Source: Xylogone sp. PMI_703 (Eukaryota; Ascomycota; Leotiomycetes). Taken from it: 64,000 nt of DNA. Shown piece by piece: positions 33,608 through 45,618 of this stretch. Where the stretch lies: positions 744,001-808,000 of the forward strand of contig JAJTUQ010000006.1 of NCBI GenBank assembly GCA_021399445.1, given 5' to 3'. Position numbers and translations under genes: made by a program. The notes under the pieces are model-generated. The model ran no database searches. It saw only the letters and a program-made list of their open reading frames with translations, and had not been told where the DNA came from. Numbering within the stretch: the stretch's first letter is position 1; the number at the start of each line of letters is the position of its first letter.

Positions 33608-36600
33608 TCTACCAATATATCGCATTCTTTATATTATACTAAACTTGAGCGTGAGGCACACTGTAGAATGGGTATGAATTGGCACCGCTCTGGTCTCACT
33701 AAAAATAATTAAAAAAGCTCATGACACCCAATTCTCCTTCTACTGTATAAGTAGATATAGTAGAGGCATTTGCCTTAGTCGCCATTTAACTCCCAAAGGG
33801 CGAGTATCTAGGGGGGGGGAAGGAGTGGAAAAATCCTGGTGAGACGAAATATCGATAGTTTTACATATATAACTTAAGGATTTTTTCTTTTCTAGAGCGT
33901 GAGGCGTTGAATGGGTAAGAATTAGCTCTACTCTATGAAGGCAATCAACAGTAATACTTTTCGGTACTACTAGGTAGAGGTGCATAACCACAAGTCTCCA
34001 GAAATGGAGCCTATTAAAAATAGTTAAATAAAAACCTAGCGACACCCAATTTACCTTTTACTGTATTTACTCGTTCTTAAGCATATATCTATTTTAATTA
34101 TTACATATATTAGGAGCATTCCGTACATGTCTTTAAAACAGAGGCTTATTATGACCACTCCTGATACAATACCTGAGTCTACGAAGTGGTTTTCTCTCTT
34201 TTCAGCATGCCCCTGACTGGGGATAGTTTGTTCCTACCCATTCCACTGACAAATAATATTAACTAAGGGATTGCTTTGAAGAAGATCAGATGCGATCATC
34301 TCTTCGGGCCGTACGCCCTGCTTCAGCTCTTCGTCTGATCTATTGAGAAGCGGGAAATGACATGGATTCCATATCACTCCTCAGCCCGCCCGACTTGGAT
34401 AGGAATACCAACATTTCCTTCTCTATCGTATGTTTCCGCAGAAAATGCTTTTCACTTGTGAGTGTGAGAATTACTAGTCTGCCATGAACACAAGAATTGT
34501 GTCGCCCCTACCAGGACTCTATACGAGCAGTCCTGACTTGCACCAACAAAATAAGCTTCAAAACATGCTTCGAGGTTTACATTTAAGCTCTATCCAGTGT
34601 CAACCCTTTAATCATCAAGGCGCAGTATCCCATTCTAACTCTTGTTGCCTTGGCGGACGCGCGTAACTTGGGCCTCAAGGAGCTGAAGAGACGAACGTCC
34701 CACCGAATACGAGATTCCAAAACACAACCAGACGACCTAGGCCAACCAAGGAGTCCATTTGGAAGCTCCTGAAAAAAGGAGGAATACGATACTTGTCCAT
34801 GACTTGGGCAATACCTTTCCATATGACATTCTCAATCTCAGAAATTATATGGAGGTCGATACGAGATCTAGACCATATCGGAGAGACCATTGGTAGGGTC
34901 GTATTTCAATCTTGCTAGTTGCTGACCGCAAGCAAATGCCGGCGGAGGAATACCATAATGGCACGCTTAAATCCGCTGCCGTTAGACATATATCCTTGTA
35001 CCGTATCGCCATAATTGTCTTCCTGCGTAGGGAACAGAAGGGGTCTGCAGTGAAGTGCTAGCACGGTCAACTTGTTCCTAGTCGCCATACGGGGATTTCC
35101 TCCGGCGGTAGAAGGATCGAAGAAAAGCTCAGATCAGTCGGTGATCTCATGATGCTTGGGCGTATGGCGCAGTAACTCCTGGGCACAACTTCCTCCATTC
35201 ATGGCGAGCCATGGCAGCGTTTTAGATGACTGTGTGTTGTAGCTGGTTTTTTGTAATATGATGAGAAATTTTTCTTATCACATGCAGATCCCTTACCTCC
35301 GTATGTTGTTGCCTTGCTATTTCCTTTTTAGTAGATATTGTAACGTAAAAGGAAGCAGCCGTACAGTATTAGTCGGATACCATACGAAAACACCATGACC
35401 TAACGGTTATCGTAGGGCTAGCATGGAGAAGAACAGTGCGCAGAATAATAATAATTACGCAAAATACCGTATACCGTATCGCCCTCTTGAGCTATTCACC
35501 CAAACCAGTCTCATCATTTTGGCCCTGTTTGTTTCATCGAGTAGCAGTGCGGTTCAGCGTGGCGGTGCACGAAGAAGCTTCAGGGTCAAGATGCGGAGAA
35601 AGCAATGCTTGTCCTGGGTAAGCAGCAGAAAGAATTGACGAGCTTGGCCTCTTCCGCGTCCGTGTCCGTTGGAAGATCTCCCAGGGACTTTTCGGTACGA
35701 TTGGGGGCTTGGAGGTGGTAGCTGAATGTCGTTGCTTGCTGGCCGTTGGGAGACGCTTTGGAGAATGTATTCGTGCTGGTGACATCGAACATGGCTTTGA
35801 ATGGCCGGAGCACGAGCGGACACCGCATATCTTCCGAGCACCGTATCCTTATAAGGCTCATCCAATTGCTGATCTAGTAGATGCCGACTCAGTAATCACT
35901 ATCCCCCAGCTCCTGTAAGATCTCATTGGGACAGAGTTGTGAAGTCGCGGGAAGGGAGGCAGCGCGTGCGCTGACTGCGCAGGTACACCAAGGTCTTCCA
36001 TGGCAGCCCAGTCGCCATCATTCCGATGGGCAGTGGAAGGGCCCGTACAGTGATGGCACGGGTACGGATCGACCAGGCCCTCAACACAACCTCCAATGCG
36101 CGACACAGCATCGACACCCAGGTGCCCATTATTGTGAATCCTTCGATGCCGACGTGGTCAGCACTGCTGTCCGATTTCGCTATGGCATGCCCGGAGTTGC
36201 CGCGACGAGAGAGGCGTTGAGAAAGGTTCCAGAAGAGAAATTTCGAATGAAAGTGGCTTATGGCGACTGAGATGGCTTCGAGAACACAAGTAGATGCCAA
36301 GAAGGAGCCAACTGCTTCGACAGCACGGAAGCACAGAAGCAACGCCTTCATCTGCTGGTCATGGCTCCGTCTCGCACGTGCTGGAGATCGGGGCGAATCG
36401 TGTCATCGTGTTTGCTAATAAGGCGCTGGAAATACCGCAATAATGTACGGTAATGACTTGACTGATTCCTAACGGTGTTCTGGCCCAGCGCCTGTTGTGA
36501 GAACCTGTCGGCCGCCATGGGCCCGTCTAGAGCACGCTGGCCAAGGCGCCTGGGGCTGCGCTTGGCTGAGACGGCATCGCTGCAGTGCTCTGTATTGAGC

Positions 36601-37465
36601 CTAAAACACCCGGAAGCTCTACTGCCTTTTACTTACAAGTATGCCCTATCGACCATTTGCTCTAGTACAATCATCATCCTCGAGAGATGTCGTCAAGATC
36701 ATAAGATGTGATCTTTGTTCCTTGCACAGTGGACTAGCCGCCAGCGTTGCGCTCTCGTAAGATCTCGCAAGATCCCAAGACGTGAGGTTGGATCAAGCCT
36801 CGGCCCTGAATCCTCCACCGAAGGGGCAGATCCTTTCAGGGCAGGCACCACCTGCAACCAGCTCTTGGCTCTTGGGCTCATCGCAGGCCAACAATGCCAA
36901 GACAAGCAAACGCCTCCAATCCTCCAGAACAGAGCCCATCTCCGTCCCCCAGAAGGCGCCGCGGGCCCTTTCCCTTTTTTATTTCCTCATAGAAATAAGC
37001 GTCTGATGTTTCACGCCCACGCTTCCTTGCGGTTGGATCCTGGGATCCCTTTCAAGGTTGATAAATGTCGATAGTGCCCGCTCCCCTCTCTGCCAAGATG
37101 CTCTATCGATTTGCGCTGCCGTTCGCCATTGCTTACTCTTGAGCCGGTAACCAGTAGTAAGCTGTTGCTGCTGCGTATATACTCTTCTCGCTCCCTGCTC
37201 TTACGCTGCGGTTTGATTCTCGATTTTGCGGTGCTTCACGACCTACCTGGATCCAACTGATCACCTACCACCGCTACTTATAGACGACGAGAAAGAAAAA
37301 ACAAAAGATGACGCTGTGAGAAGAAAGCACGATCGTTGCGAACTTCTTAACTGAAGTCAACCGAGAAACAACGCCCTGCGGTCTCACACGTGAGCTAGTC
37401 ACAGCACTCTCCCAAGTCTCAGCCTCAGCTATTATTATACGTTCTGTCAAGAGTGGCTTGCAAAG
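33608..37465. other. Gene-poor region after the NLR
   Basis: Left part (33.6-34.1 kb) holds a repeat pair, listed separately. At 35.4-36.3 kb both strands have overlapping open frames of 70-142 codons in G/C-richer DNA; I recognise none, and a decayed gene cannot be excluded. The last 400 bp before 37466 are probably the promoter and leader of the next gene. Confidence 0.4.
33645..34070. repeat. Pair of diverged direct repeats
   Basis: Two blocks share ends. The first has GAGCGTGAGGC (33650), GAATGGGTATGAATT and, 70 bp on, GACACCCAATTCTCCTT with TACTGTATA. The second has GAGCGTGAGGC (33896), GAATGGGTAAGAATTAGCTC and, further on, GACACCCAATTTACCTT with TACTGTATTTAC. The middles differ in length. 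They resemble two short non-autonomous element copies with matching termini. Confidence 0.5.
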
Positions 37466-38439
37466 ATGAAGTCAACGTCGCCGTTATCTCTTTTGTTATT
37501 TCTTCACCTGGCTAATAGTGCTCCAATTGCACTCTCGGGAGGTATATCCGAAGAATGCGTCCGAGGATCCTGCCAAAGGATCTTGATAGAACAGGACCAA
37601 GGCTACATCACAGCACCAGAGCCTTCTAAAGCGCAACCTGAGCCGCATAGCCCTGCATCTCCATTGGTAACCCTCGAGGATGGAACTGACGAGGAGGAAA
37701 TGTGGTTCGATAACAGGCCAATTACTCCTCCCTCAACGATGTCACCCGAAGAAGCTCTTGCACTGGACGTCCCTCTCTCGGCCGACTACCTCAGATCTCT
37801 TGCTCTAGGGGTGGAAGCAAACACAGAAGCTCATCATATGCCACAACCAATCCACACTGGGATGACATACACCAGATATCCCAATCCAACCATTACCGAC
37901 CTAGTAACGTCGCTCAAAGATGACATAGTGTCCTACATCGAACACCTCCTATCAAGTTCCAAGCAAACACTCCCCAAGACTCCATTATCAAAAGCGGCAG
38001 TCACACCTACCACGTCGACAGACATTTCCATTCCACCTACTTCAGGCGATTTAAGAAGAGAAAGAGACGATGTTCAATTATCAAACCTGCCCATGGACGA
38101 CGTATACTTCAGCTACACCTATGTATTCCCAAAGGAGATGCGCTCACGAAATCCCACTGGAAAAGTAGATGACGAGGCATCTGGACAGGACAGTGCTGAT
38201 CTTCTCGTGGTGCTGCTGGTGCTTGCTTTCCTATGCGTCTTGGTAGGCACGGAATTCGCAAGCCGGATGAAAGAGAGGTGAGTCTATTTTATATTCTTAT
38301 CAAGTTTACACACAGCAATTACCCTCCAAAATATTCTCAATATCTACTCTTATATTGTCAATGTTATTCACATGTATTCTTTACCAGGGGTTACTTCAGA
38401 TGGCTATTCGGTGGCAAGAATCGAAATCAGGCACGATGA
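37466..38439 (+). CDS. Secretory-route, single-pass membrane protein, unknown function
   Basis: Two exons, 37466-38277 and 38388-38439, across a GTGAGT...TTACCAG intron, give 287 aa. Residues 1-18 are a signal peptide (MKSTSPLSLLLFLHLANS). The ectodomain of about 225 aa is acidic and Pro/Ser-rich with two early Cys residues (EECVRGSC). A strong transmembrane helix follows, LLVVLLVLAFLCVLVGTEFA, then a short basic tail KERGYFRWLFGGKNRNQAR that crosses the splice junction. Topology is type I. I do not recognise a domain. It is probably an ascomycete-restricted surface or endomembrane protein; the function is unknown. Confidence 0.7.
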
Positions 38440-39165
38440 GAAAGGATGAATAGTATTGCTTTCATTCAGGGTAACGGGAATCATCACATTCGACTTCATC
38501 CAGCTCTACGATTACGCTTCTGCGGAGTTTAGACTTCATCTCTATGAGCGTCTCCTAATCGGATCATGTAGCATGATATACGACCGCGCATCTCTCCTTT
38601 GAAACATGGAGTCCTTCCACAAGACATTCGTTCAAACGAGTCTAGGGAGAAGCGAGAGCGAGTGCAGTACGACACGGCACGGCACAGCATCTAAGAGCAT
38701 ATATTGGAAGTTTTTGGCAATCGGCGTTCAGGGGGTACGGGGATAACTTATAATCCGTACTGGCGGAAACTTCAAAGAGTGTCTTCAACGGCTCAGTCCT
38801 TAGGAGGAGACACTTGAGTAATACAGCATCAATAATGTATATACCCATACATACATGTCCTAGACATACCAATCGACGAAGAGGCTCGAATCATATCAGA
38901 CGCTGCGTACATCTCCCCGAGCTTATTAATCGTGAAATCTTTTCTCTGAACAAAAGGAGGACTCCAGTTGAACTGGCTTCCTGCACCCCTCTATATCTGT
39001 GTTCTGATATCTTTCTAACCGTTATAACAGTCTATTCATCTATCACGTCATTACATACTCACGTCAGATCCCATAAAGCATTGAAGAAAAAAGAAACTTT
39101 TATGTCTATTCGTCCCCTCACACCGCAATCAAACATTTCGTGAGCACAAAAGAGTACTTCGGGCG
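38440..39165. other. Convergent intergenic region
   Basis: 3' flanks of the membrane-protein gene (+) and the C2H2 gene (-). Two short frames on opposite strands have no recognisable content. Confidence 0.4.
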
Positions 39166-41774
39166 TTAGAATTGCCGTTCATTCTCATTCTCCTCACTTC
39201 CAAATGGCCGATCTGTATTAAACCACTCATCGTTATAGACGTCTTGCGTAAGGTCCTGGAAAGACGTGGTTGTCGGCGTGCCATGACTATCAACAACAAC
39301 AGGATACGATATCATTGGATCACTGACAGGAGAAAAGATCTGGTCGCCCATTTGCATCTCGTCACCAAGTCTAGGATTGTTGGAAGACCAGGGGTCCGAA
39401 TAAGCCGTCAACTGAGATACTGGCACATCGAAGTTCAGGAGGTCTGTTCCGCCGGGTTGTTGTGATTGCTCTATGGGGCCAAAACTGGAGGTTTCCCAGG
39501 TATTGACCACGGGATTGATATTTTGTATAGCTATCTGCTCAGGTGGAGATACTATAGAGGAACTCGCGGGTGTCAATACTGTATCTACATGACTAGACGC
39601 CAATGACGGCCGTGGGTTATTCTTCCTGCGCTTAGCTGGAGGTGGGCGGTTTGCTGCTCTAGGATGAACAGCACCAGAGACAGATGGGGATGTCCGCGAC
39701 GGTGTTCTAAAATTCGGTACGTTACTTTCGCCCACACTTGAATGTGTATTGTTTTGAGTTTCATGAGTTACGTTGCGCACAATCTCCAGGGCCCGTCGGA
39801 CACATTCAATGATTTCATCCAGATTCCGACCCAGATCCTGCGGTGGGAGACTGAGGCGCCCGCTCTCAGCACTATCCCTTAACATCTCTCGGACTAATTT
39901 AATGTAACCCTCTTCACAGACTGTAAAAGGTCAGTACAAAGTGAGGGGACTGTGAGAGCAACCTACTTACAAGGGTGACTAGGAACAGGAACACCAGGGA
40001 AGAGTGTCAACCAGACCAAATACCAGTTTCTGAGAGCTAATTTGTCTTGTTGCAGAGGATTCTCACCGACGTACTCGGTGATGTTAGCCGAAATCCACGA
40101 TTCTATAGCAAACTTGGTCGCAGAATCAAGCTGCTGATACCCACGTGCACTAAGCTTTTCATTGATCCGATCTTTCACCTTTTTATCGATGCTCTCGGTT
40201 TGATGGGTAGTAGGCCATGCATCTTCTGGTATTACGTGGCACATCTCGCTAACGTCAACGCGAGAATGGTTTGCTTTATCCTCTTCATTGCTGAAAAGTT
40301 TCCCACAGCGGTCACATCGGAAGCCCTCGTGTGTAGTGAAGAGATGCTGCCTTGGTGTTGTTAGCATATCTCAGTTGCTATACACTCAGCAGTAAACTTA
40401 CTTGAGATGTGCAAAAGTCAGCGCCCCATCTTTACTGCAAGCGCGAAATCTAGTTCCAGTTGCACTGCAATATTTGTATGGAAATCGTGCATTTAATAGG
40501 CATCTCAGCCTTCTTTTCACTCGCCCCGATGCAATACCGGTAGATTTTACGGCTTTAACTTTGGGAGGTGTTGAATCATCACTGGGCACTTGTTCCGGTA
40601 CTCTCAGATTCGAAATTTCAGTAAAACAGGAAGTGGACAATGGCTCTGTGGGAGCGGCTTGCGGATATCCGGATGCAGAAGATGCATCACTGCTCCCTCC
40701 TGGTTGCCAAGGAGTGCTATTGAAGCTGCCTTCGTCGAAATCAGATTCGGTTTCGCTTGATGAGAAACTCTCGTTGTCGAATATCGAATACAATCTAAAC
40801 AAAAGAGCCGGCGATACTGGCGCAGACCCGAAGACCGCATTGTAAGCCGTCTTTACAGCTTTTGCTAGCCCAGCACCCCAATCAATAGGGCTCATGTCGC
40901 GAGCTCCTTCCCTCGGGGGCCCACTGTGCTTTGCCTCATCGTCTTTGAAGGCCTGCACTAAATTCGTCCGCGGTATCTTGGTTGAGGTATCGGCTGACGT
41001 CAGGCTAAGAGACGATACATCGGGAATGTCCTGAGCTGAGTCCTCATAGATGGAGCTATTCAGCACCTGAGCAGGTGCTGGCTTACAGACAAGAGATTCA
41101 TCAACTTCGGGGCCACCGGAGACTCCTGCTATCTGCAATTCAACATCTTTCCATTTCTGATAGGAAGTCCCATCGTTAGCATATCCATGTTGAGAGTCTG
41201 GCTTGCGCACGCTCTCAAGGCTCTCAATGTCATGATGATCCAGAGGACAAGGAACACGACGATCACGGCAAGTCGAACAGCTACCGAGACAGCGGATTAG
41301 AGCAGTCTTCGCCCTGCCAACAGGTGTGAATGCGCTCCTCCGGCATCCCTTGACTCTCTGGCCATTGGAAGCTACCGATTTTGTATATGCCGCAGATAGG
41401 TCCAGTGATGCGTTGGTTTTATTTGCAAAGGACAAGACTGAACCTACCAAAGGAGATGAGTACGTCGCCGAGGAGCTTGGACTTCTATGGTGGGGGGAGG
41501 GGTACTTACTTTTATCTGATAACACACTATCTGCACGTGACCTTGGCGAGGGAGAGGGATACAGAGCAACCATTTCCTTGTATGTGAGATAGAGCTCTCT
41601 TGCCTTCTCATACTTTTCGGGGGGTATTGGCTGAGGATAGCTAGGATAAGAGCTCCCTGTTGCCTCAAGATGCCGTGCTTCAAGCCTGCGATACCTTCCA
41701 GATTCAGTGCTCCTCAATGGCACGAAGGGCTTATCAGCACGTGATCTTTGCAGGGCGTGTCGGTACTGCTCCAT
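39166..41774 (-). CDS. Fungal C2H2-type zinc-finger-like protein
   Basis: Three minus-strand exons, 40402-41774, 39971-40350 and 39166-39920, give 835 aa in one frame. Residues about 143-185 hold a fungal motif seen near the N-terminus of such proteins, KTALIRCLGSCSTCRDRRV followed by HH. The core is a divergent zinc-finger pair that spans the first splice: YCSATGTRFRACSKDG...HLKQHLFTTH and FRCDRCGKLFSNEEDKANH. It is followed by the usual long helical region ending LVWLTLFPGVPVPSHPFCEE, again across an intron. The C-terminal 240 aa are Ser/Pro/Asn-rich with a basic patch PPPAKRRKNNPR that could be a nuclear localisation signal. This family is expanded in Pezizomycotina; DNA binding is assumed but unproven. 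An upstream exon cannot be ruled out. Confidence 0.8.
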
Positions 41775-43933
41775 TACCCGCAGCGTCTGGACTCTGGAGA
41801 CTACTGAACCACTCCACTACTTCACAGGGAAGCAGTGCAGTTAGCTCTGTCGACCAAACTTGGTGGTAGACGGTTCGCAGCACCTGGGCCCGAAGAAAGG
41901 GACGCGGATAGAGAACCACGGAACGAGGCATGACGGCGGATTTTATGTGCGGATGTCAACAGCAGCACCCGGCCACGTCTGATGTGGTTGTTGAAATTGG
42001 CGTTTGTTGCTCCGAGTTCTTGTGGATTTTCGCCACCCAAATTCGCCCTGTGGATAATCTGACAAGCGCGAGTTACTAGCCCGACGCCTTCACGTGATCG
42101 ATACCTCCCCAAATGGAGCAAATATGATGCTAGGAAGGAGTGTGTGTAGTTGCTGGCGGGTGTTCATAGAACACACAACGTTTGAGAATGTCAGACGGTG
42201 GTTTCCCCCTCTCGTTGGCAAGCAGAACCAAGCATTAATCTTTGTAGAAGTGAGCGCAAAAGTACTGCTTGTTGTCACATTGACAAAAGCCCAGAAGTCC
42301 AAAAGTCCCATTTTGCCTTCACATCCCCAGCATCTTATAATTAGAGCGGCTTTGGTGACTACACCCATCGCAATCCGCAGTCACAACGAGCATGGATTAA
42401 CAGATCGGGTTTAAATCAGTCATCGCTGGGCTCTAGTAATGATCTCATCAGTATTCTGTTAGATTCTATCAACTTAGCATGCCATACGTACAGTTATCAT
42501 CGTTCTTCCATGGCTTCTCAAACGCGACCATCCCCCACCGCCACAGGCGTCCCGATCAGAGACTGAAGCAAGTGGAATTATCGAGTTGATCAGAAATAAT
42601 CAGGGGCGGATAGGAGCACCATGTGCCATACTTTGGTGGACGACAGCCTCGCCGCTGTCAAAAGCAATGTTATTAAGCGCCAACATGACAGGTTTAGGCA
42701 CAGTGGCCCATGGGTGAGACATATTCCGCAGCACATCGCCAGCAGTTGGGACTTCGCCATGATTGTCTGCAGAGTGCATCTCTTGCCTCGACTCGGCGCT
42801 TCTCATTTTGCGAGAATTCGCAGGTGCTATTTAAGATGCAGGTAGAATAGTACTGTGCATAGTGCCAAGGCGCAAGCCTATCTAGCAGGCGTCGTACTGT
42901 GCGCGAGACATTCAAGATGAGACAACTGTTCGGCAGCATCAGTGATAACATTAGTTTTGAGTTCTGGGTTTCTTATGCGACGCAGATGTTCCGGTTGCAA
43001 ATGGCCTAGTTCTTTTCGTGCGATGCGTAGAGTGTGAAGAGATGAATGTGCAAGTATTTACGAGCCGTGTACGGAGTTATGATGCCTAGATGTATTAGAA
43101 AACGGCATACATCGACAACTGCGACTCTCGCCTTGGTAAATAGAGGAACGGCTTACGATTAAATAAAGATCTAAATAGTGTTAGATGTTGAAATTCTGGT
43201 CTTTAGCGAAAATATATGAGAGATGATTACACTGTCATTCGATTCGAAGATGTCGAGGATGTCGGATGTTCTCTGGTTGAACATTGATTGTTCCAGGCAT
43301 CTTATCTAGGCTGCTCGTCGTTTCCACTCTTTTAATAGTAACATGCCACCACCGCGCTTCAACCAAAACTTAACTAAGGGGTATTATTGATCTATCCTTG
43401 CCATTAAGATCATCAATTCGTCTATGAATCTTCATATGCGATTAATTTGGATTGGATAAACTCCCAGCAGAAAAGTTCTTAGTGATTGGCGCTTGAGACC
43501 CAATTATATGCATTGATTGCTGCACGTCTCAGAAAACCTTATCCATCTGCCTTATGGAGAATAGCAAAGTTCTTCGAACTCCTTCCCATAGATACTGAGG
43601 TGATCTCTAGAAAAGAGTTTGAGCGAATCTCCCAACTGCCGATCCAGCATTCCTGTACTGGGAATGTTTCTCATAACTCTGTTGCAGGCCGCAGAAGTAA
43701 CACGGTACATATACATGCCAGGGGTAAGATCATTTTCCCGATGCTGTGCAGATCCACTGGACGGGATATGAGCCAAGACCGTTAAGCCGTTACGAACATG
43801 ACAGGGACATCAAGATGGCTAATATGGATAACAGAGATTACTGAGCGGGGGATTTCTCTCATCATCATGCCTTCAACTACCTCTCTTATCCTCTCAGAGT
43901 GGGTGCGAGATGATTAACAACGACTAGACGGCT
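41775..43933. other. Gene-free region
   Basis: Divergent promoters of the C2H2 gene (-) and the glycosyltransferase-like gene (+). Overlapping frames of up to 106 codons occur on both strands, none recognised. Nothing repeated seen. Confidence 0.45.
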
Positions 43934-45618
43934 ATGGCACATCCTGCTGCTTATCGGACGGTGGCTTTTCTCATCATTAGCAGCATCTTGTTGCTTTACT
44001 TGGTGTCGTTGTATAGAGATCGAGATGATGGCGACAGGCAACATCCAATTGGGATTCCTGAGAAGGAAATAAATGATATTATCGATTCTAATTCTGCTGG
44101 TACTCCCAATCTAGAACACGAAGATGTACAGCACCATGAGTTATTCAACACACCAGTCCCAATTGCAACAAATTTTCCAGAGCAGAAAGTATCGCCTTCT
44201 ACAAATGACTTAAAAGTTAGCTCCTCTCCTATTCTCCGAGTAGGAGAAGCTCTGGAATCTAAGCCCCTCACCTCTCCTTCCGGTAGATATCGATTCAGCC
44301 TGAAAGACAGCGGTGACCTTTCTCTTATATTCATGGTAACTGGCGAGGAACTCTTCTCATCAGATACAAAGTTCTACTGGCCAGTTAAATTTCACGCTGA
44401 GTTGAATCCGAATGGAATACTCGAACTATCATGGCACAACGAGACTGCTCAACCGTATCGAGGGAAGCCATGGGTGTCATCTATGTTTCCAAACTGTGAC
44501 GGGATTGATCCTGAGAATGACGAAGGCCAACCATTTCTTGAGTTGCAGGATTCGGGATTACTACAGATACGCAATGAGGAGAGAATAATTTGCACTTTGC
44601 ATAAAGCTATTAAAGATAGAGGCCGATTGGCAATCATATATACTGGATACCTGCGCACCTATTTCGAGACGTGCGAAGGCCACCATGAGAAATTGGTAAA
44701 ACCATGGTCTGGGGCAGGTGGAGTAGATGTTCACATATTCACCTATCTTGAAGAAGTCTTCCATGAGAACGGTGAAGAGCTCACCAAAGATGCTATCGAA
44801 GAGAACCTCCGCACATGTTTCGGCAGCACTCTTAAAACACTTAATATCCTCCATACGAACGAGGTATCTGAAAGATGGAACGATGCTCCACAAGCAGTCG
44901 TCTCAGCATGTGGTCAAGCAAAGCTCGACCGCCACATCAGTCAATTCAAAACCATCTATCTAGCTGGTCTTCAAGTCCAGAAATACATGATTCAGACAGG
45001 TGTGCAGTATGACTACATTATGAAAGCTCGTTTAGATCTACTTCTCCACGGATCAATCCCCCGCTTGGACACTCTCGACGCTTACGATGGGAAAATAATC
45101 CTCCCGCGGGTAGCCATGGATTGGACGTGGCACACGCTCTTCCATGATGGAACTCTGCACGCTGGAACCACAGATATCACTGCGTTTGGGAAAGCAAGTT
45201 CCATGTGGACATACCTAGCATTCTATCGTGAGATGAAGAATTTATTGACAATTGAGAAAGGAGAGAAAGAGAGTGTGAAATGGCCATCGATTAACACACA
45301 TGGAACACGGAAAGTTGCGGTTAATGATGCGGAGAGTTGCACGCCGGAGAACGCATTGGGGTATTGGCTTGGACTGAATGGGATTAAGGTGCAGACAGAG
45401 TGGAGGTTTGAGATGGGGCTTTTAAGGAGAGATGGGGAGCTTGTGTTCACGTGCCCTGAAAAGGAGAGGAAGTGGATGTGTCCAGGGTTGTAAGTTCTCT
45501 CTTCGTTCTCCTCTCTCTTCGCTCCCCTGCCCCTCCATTTTTCTAGAATTCTTGTTTCTCTCGCGCGCACTGTCCATTTAAAACATACATCTAACACTCT
45601 TAATGCAGTATCCCGTAA
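43934..45618 (+). CDS. Type II membrane glycosyltransferase-like protein with lectin-like segment
   Basis: The main exon is 43934-45489; if unspliced, the frame ends at 45493 (519 aa). A good intron (GTAAGT donor at 45490, CTAAC branch, CAG acceptor at 45608) would instead end the protein ...WMCPGFIP at 45618 (521 aa). A signal anchor lies at residues 9-26 (TVAFLIISSILLLYLVSLY), then a stem of about 85 aa. The segment SPSGRYRFSLKDSGDLSLIF resembles a bulb-type (mannose-binding) lectin strand. The C-terminal ~290 aa contain LAIIYTGYLRTYFETCEGHH, VDVHIFTYLEE, YDYIMKARLDLLL and an aromatic-rich end with conserved Cys residues. That arrangement matches Golgi-type enzymes and glycosyltransferase-like families with an RLD motif, but I cannot name the sugar or the family number. 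Golgi location is inferred from topology. Confidence 0.75.

Noticed and set aside
35423..36351. Possible gene or pseudogene in a G/C-richer stretch
   Set aside because: Several overlapping frames on both strands, none matching a family; no consistent exon chain could be built.
44162..44177. TTGCAACAAATTT resembling the array core
   Set aside because: It lies in the glycosyltransferase-like coding exon and lacks the flanking array sequence.
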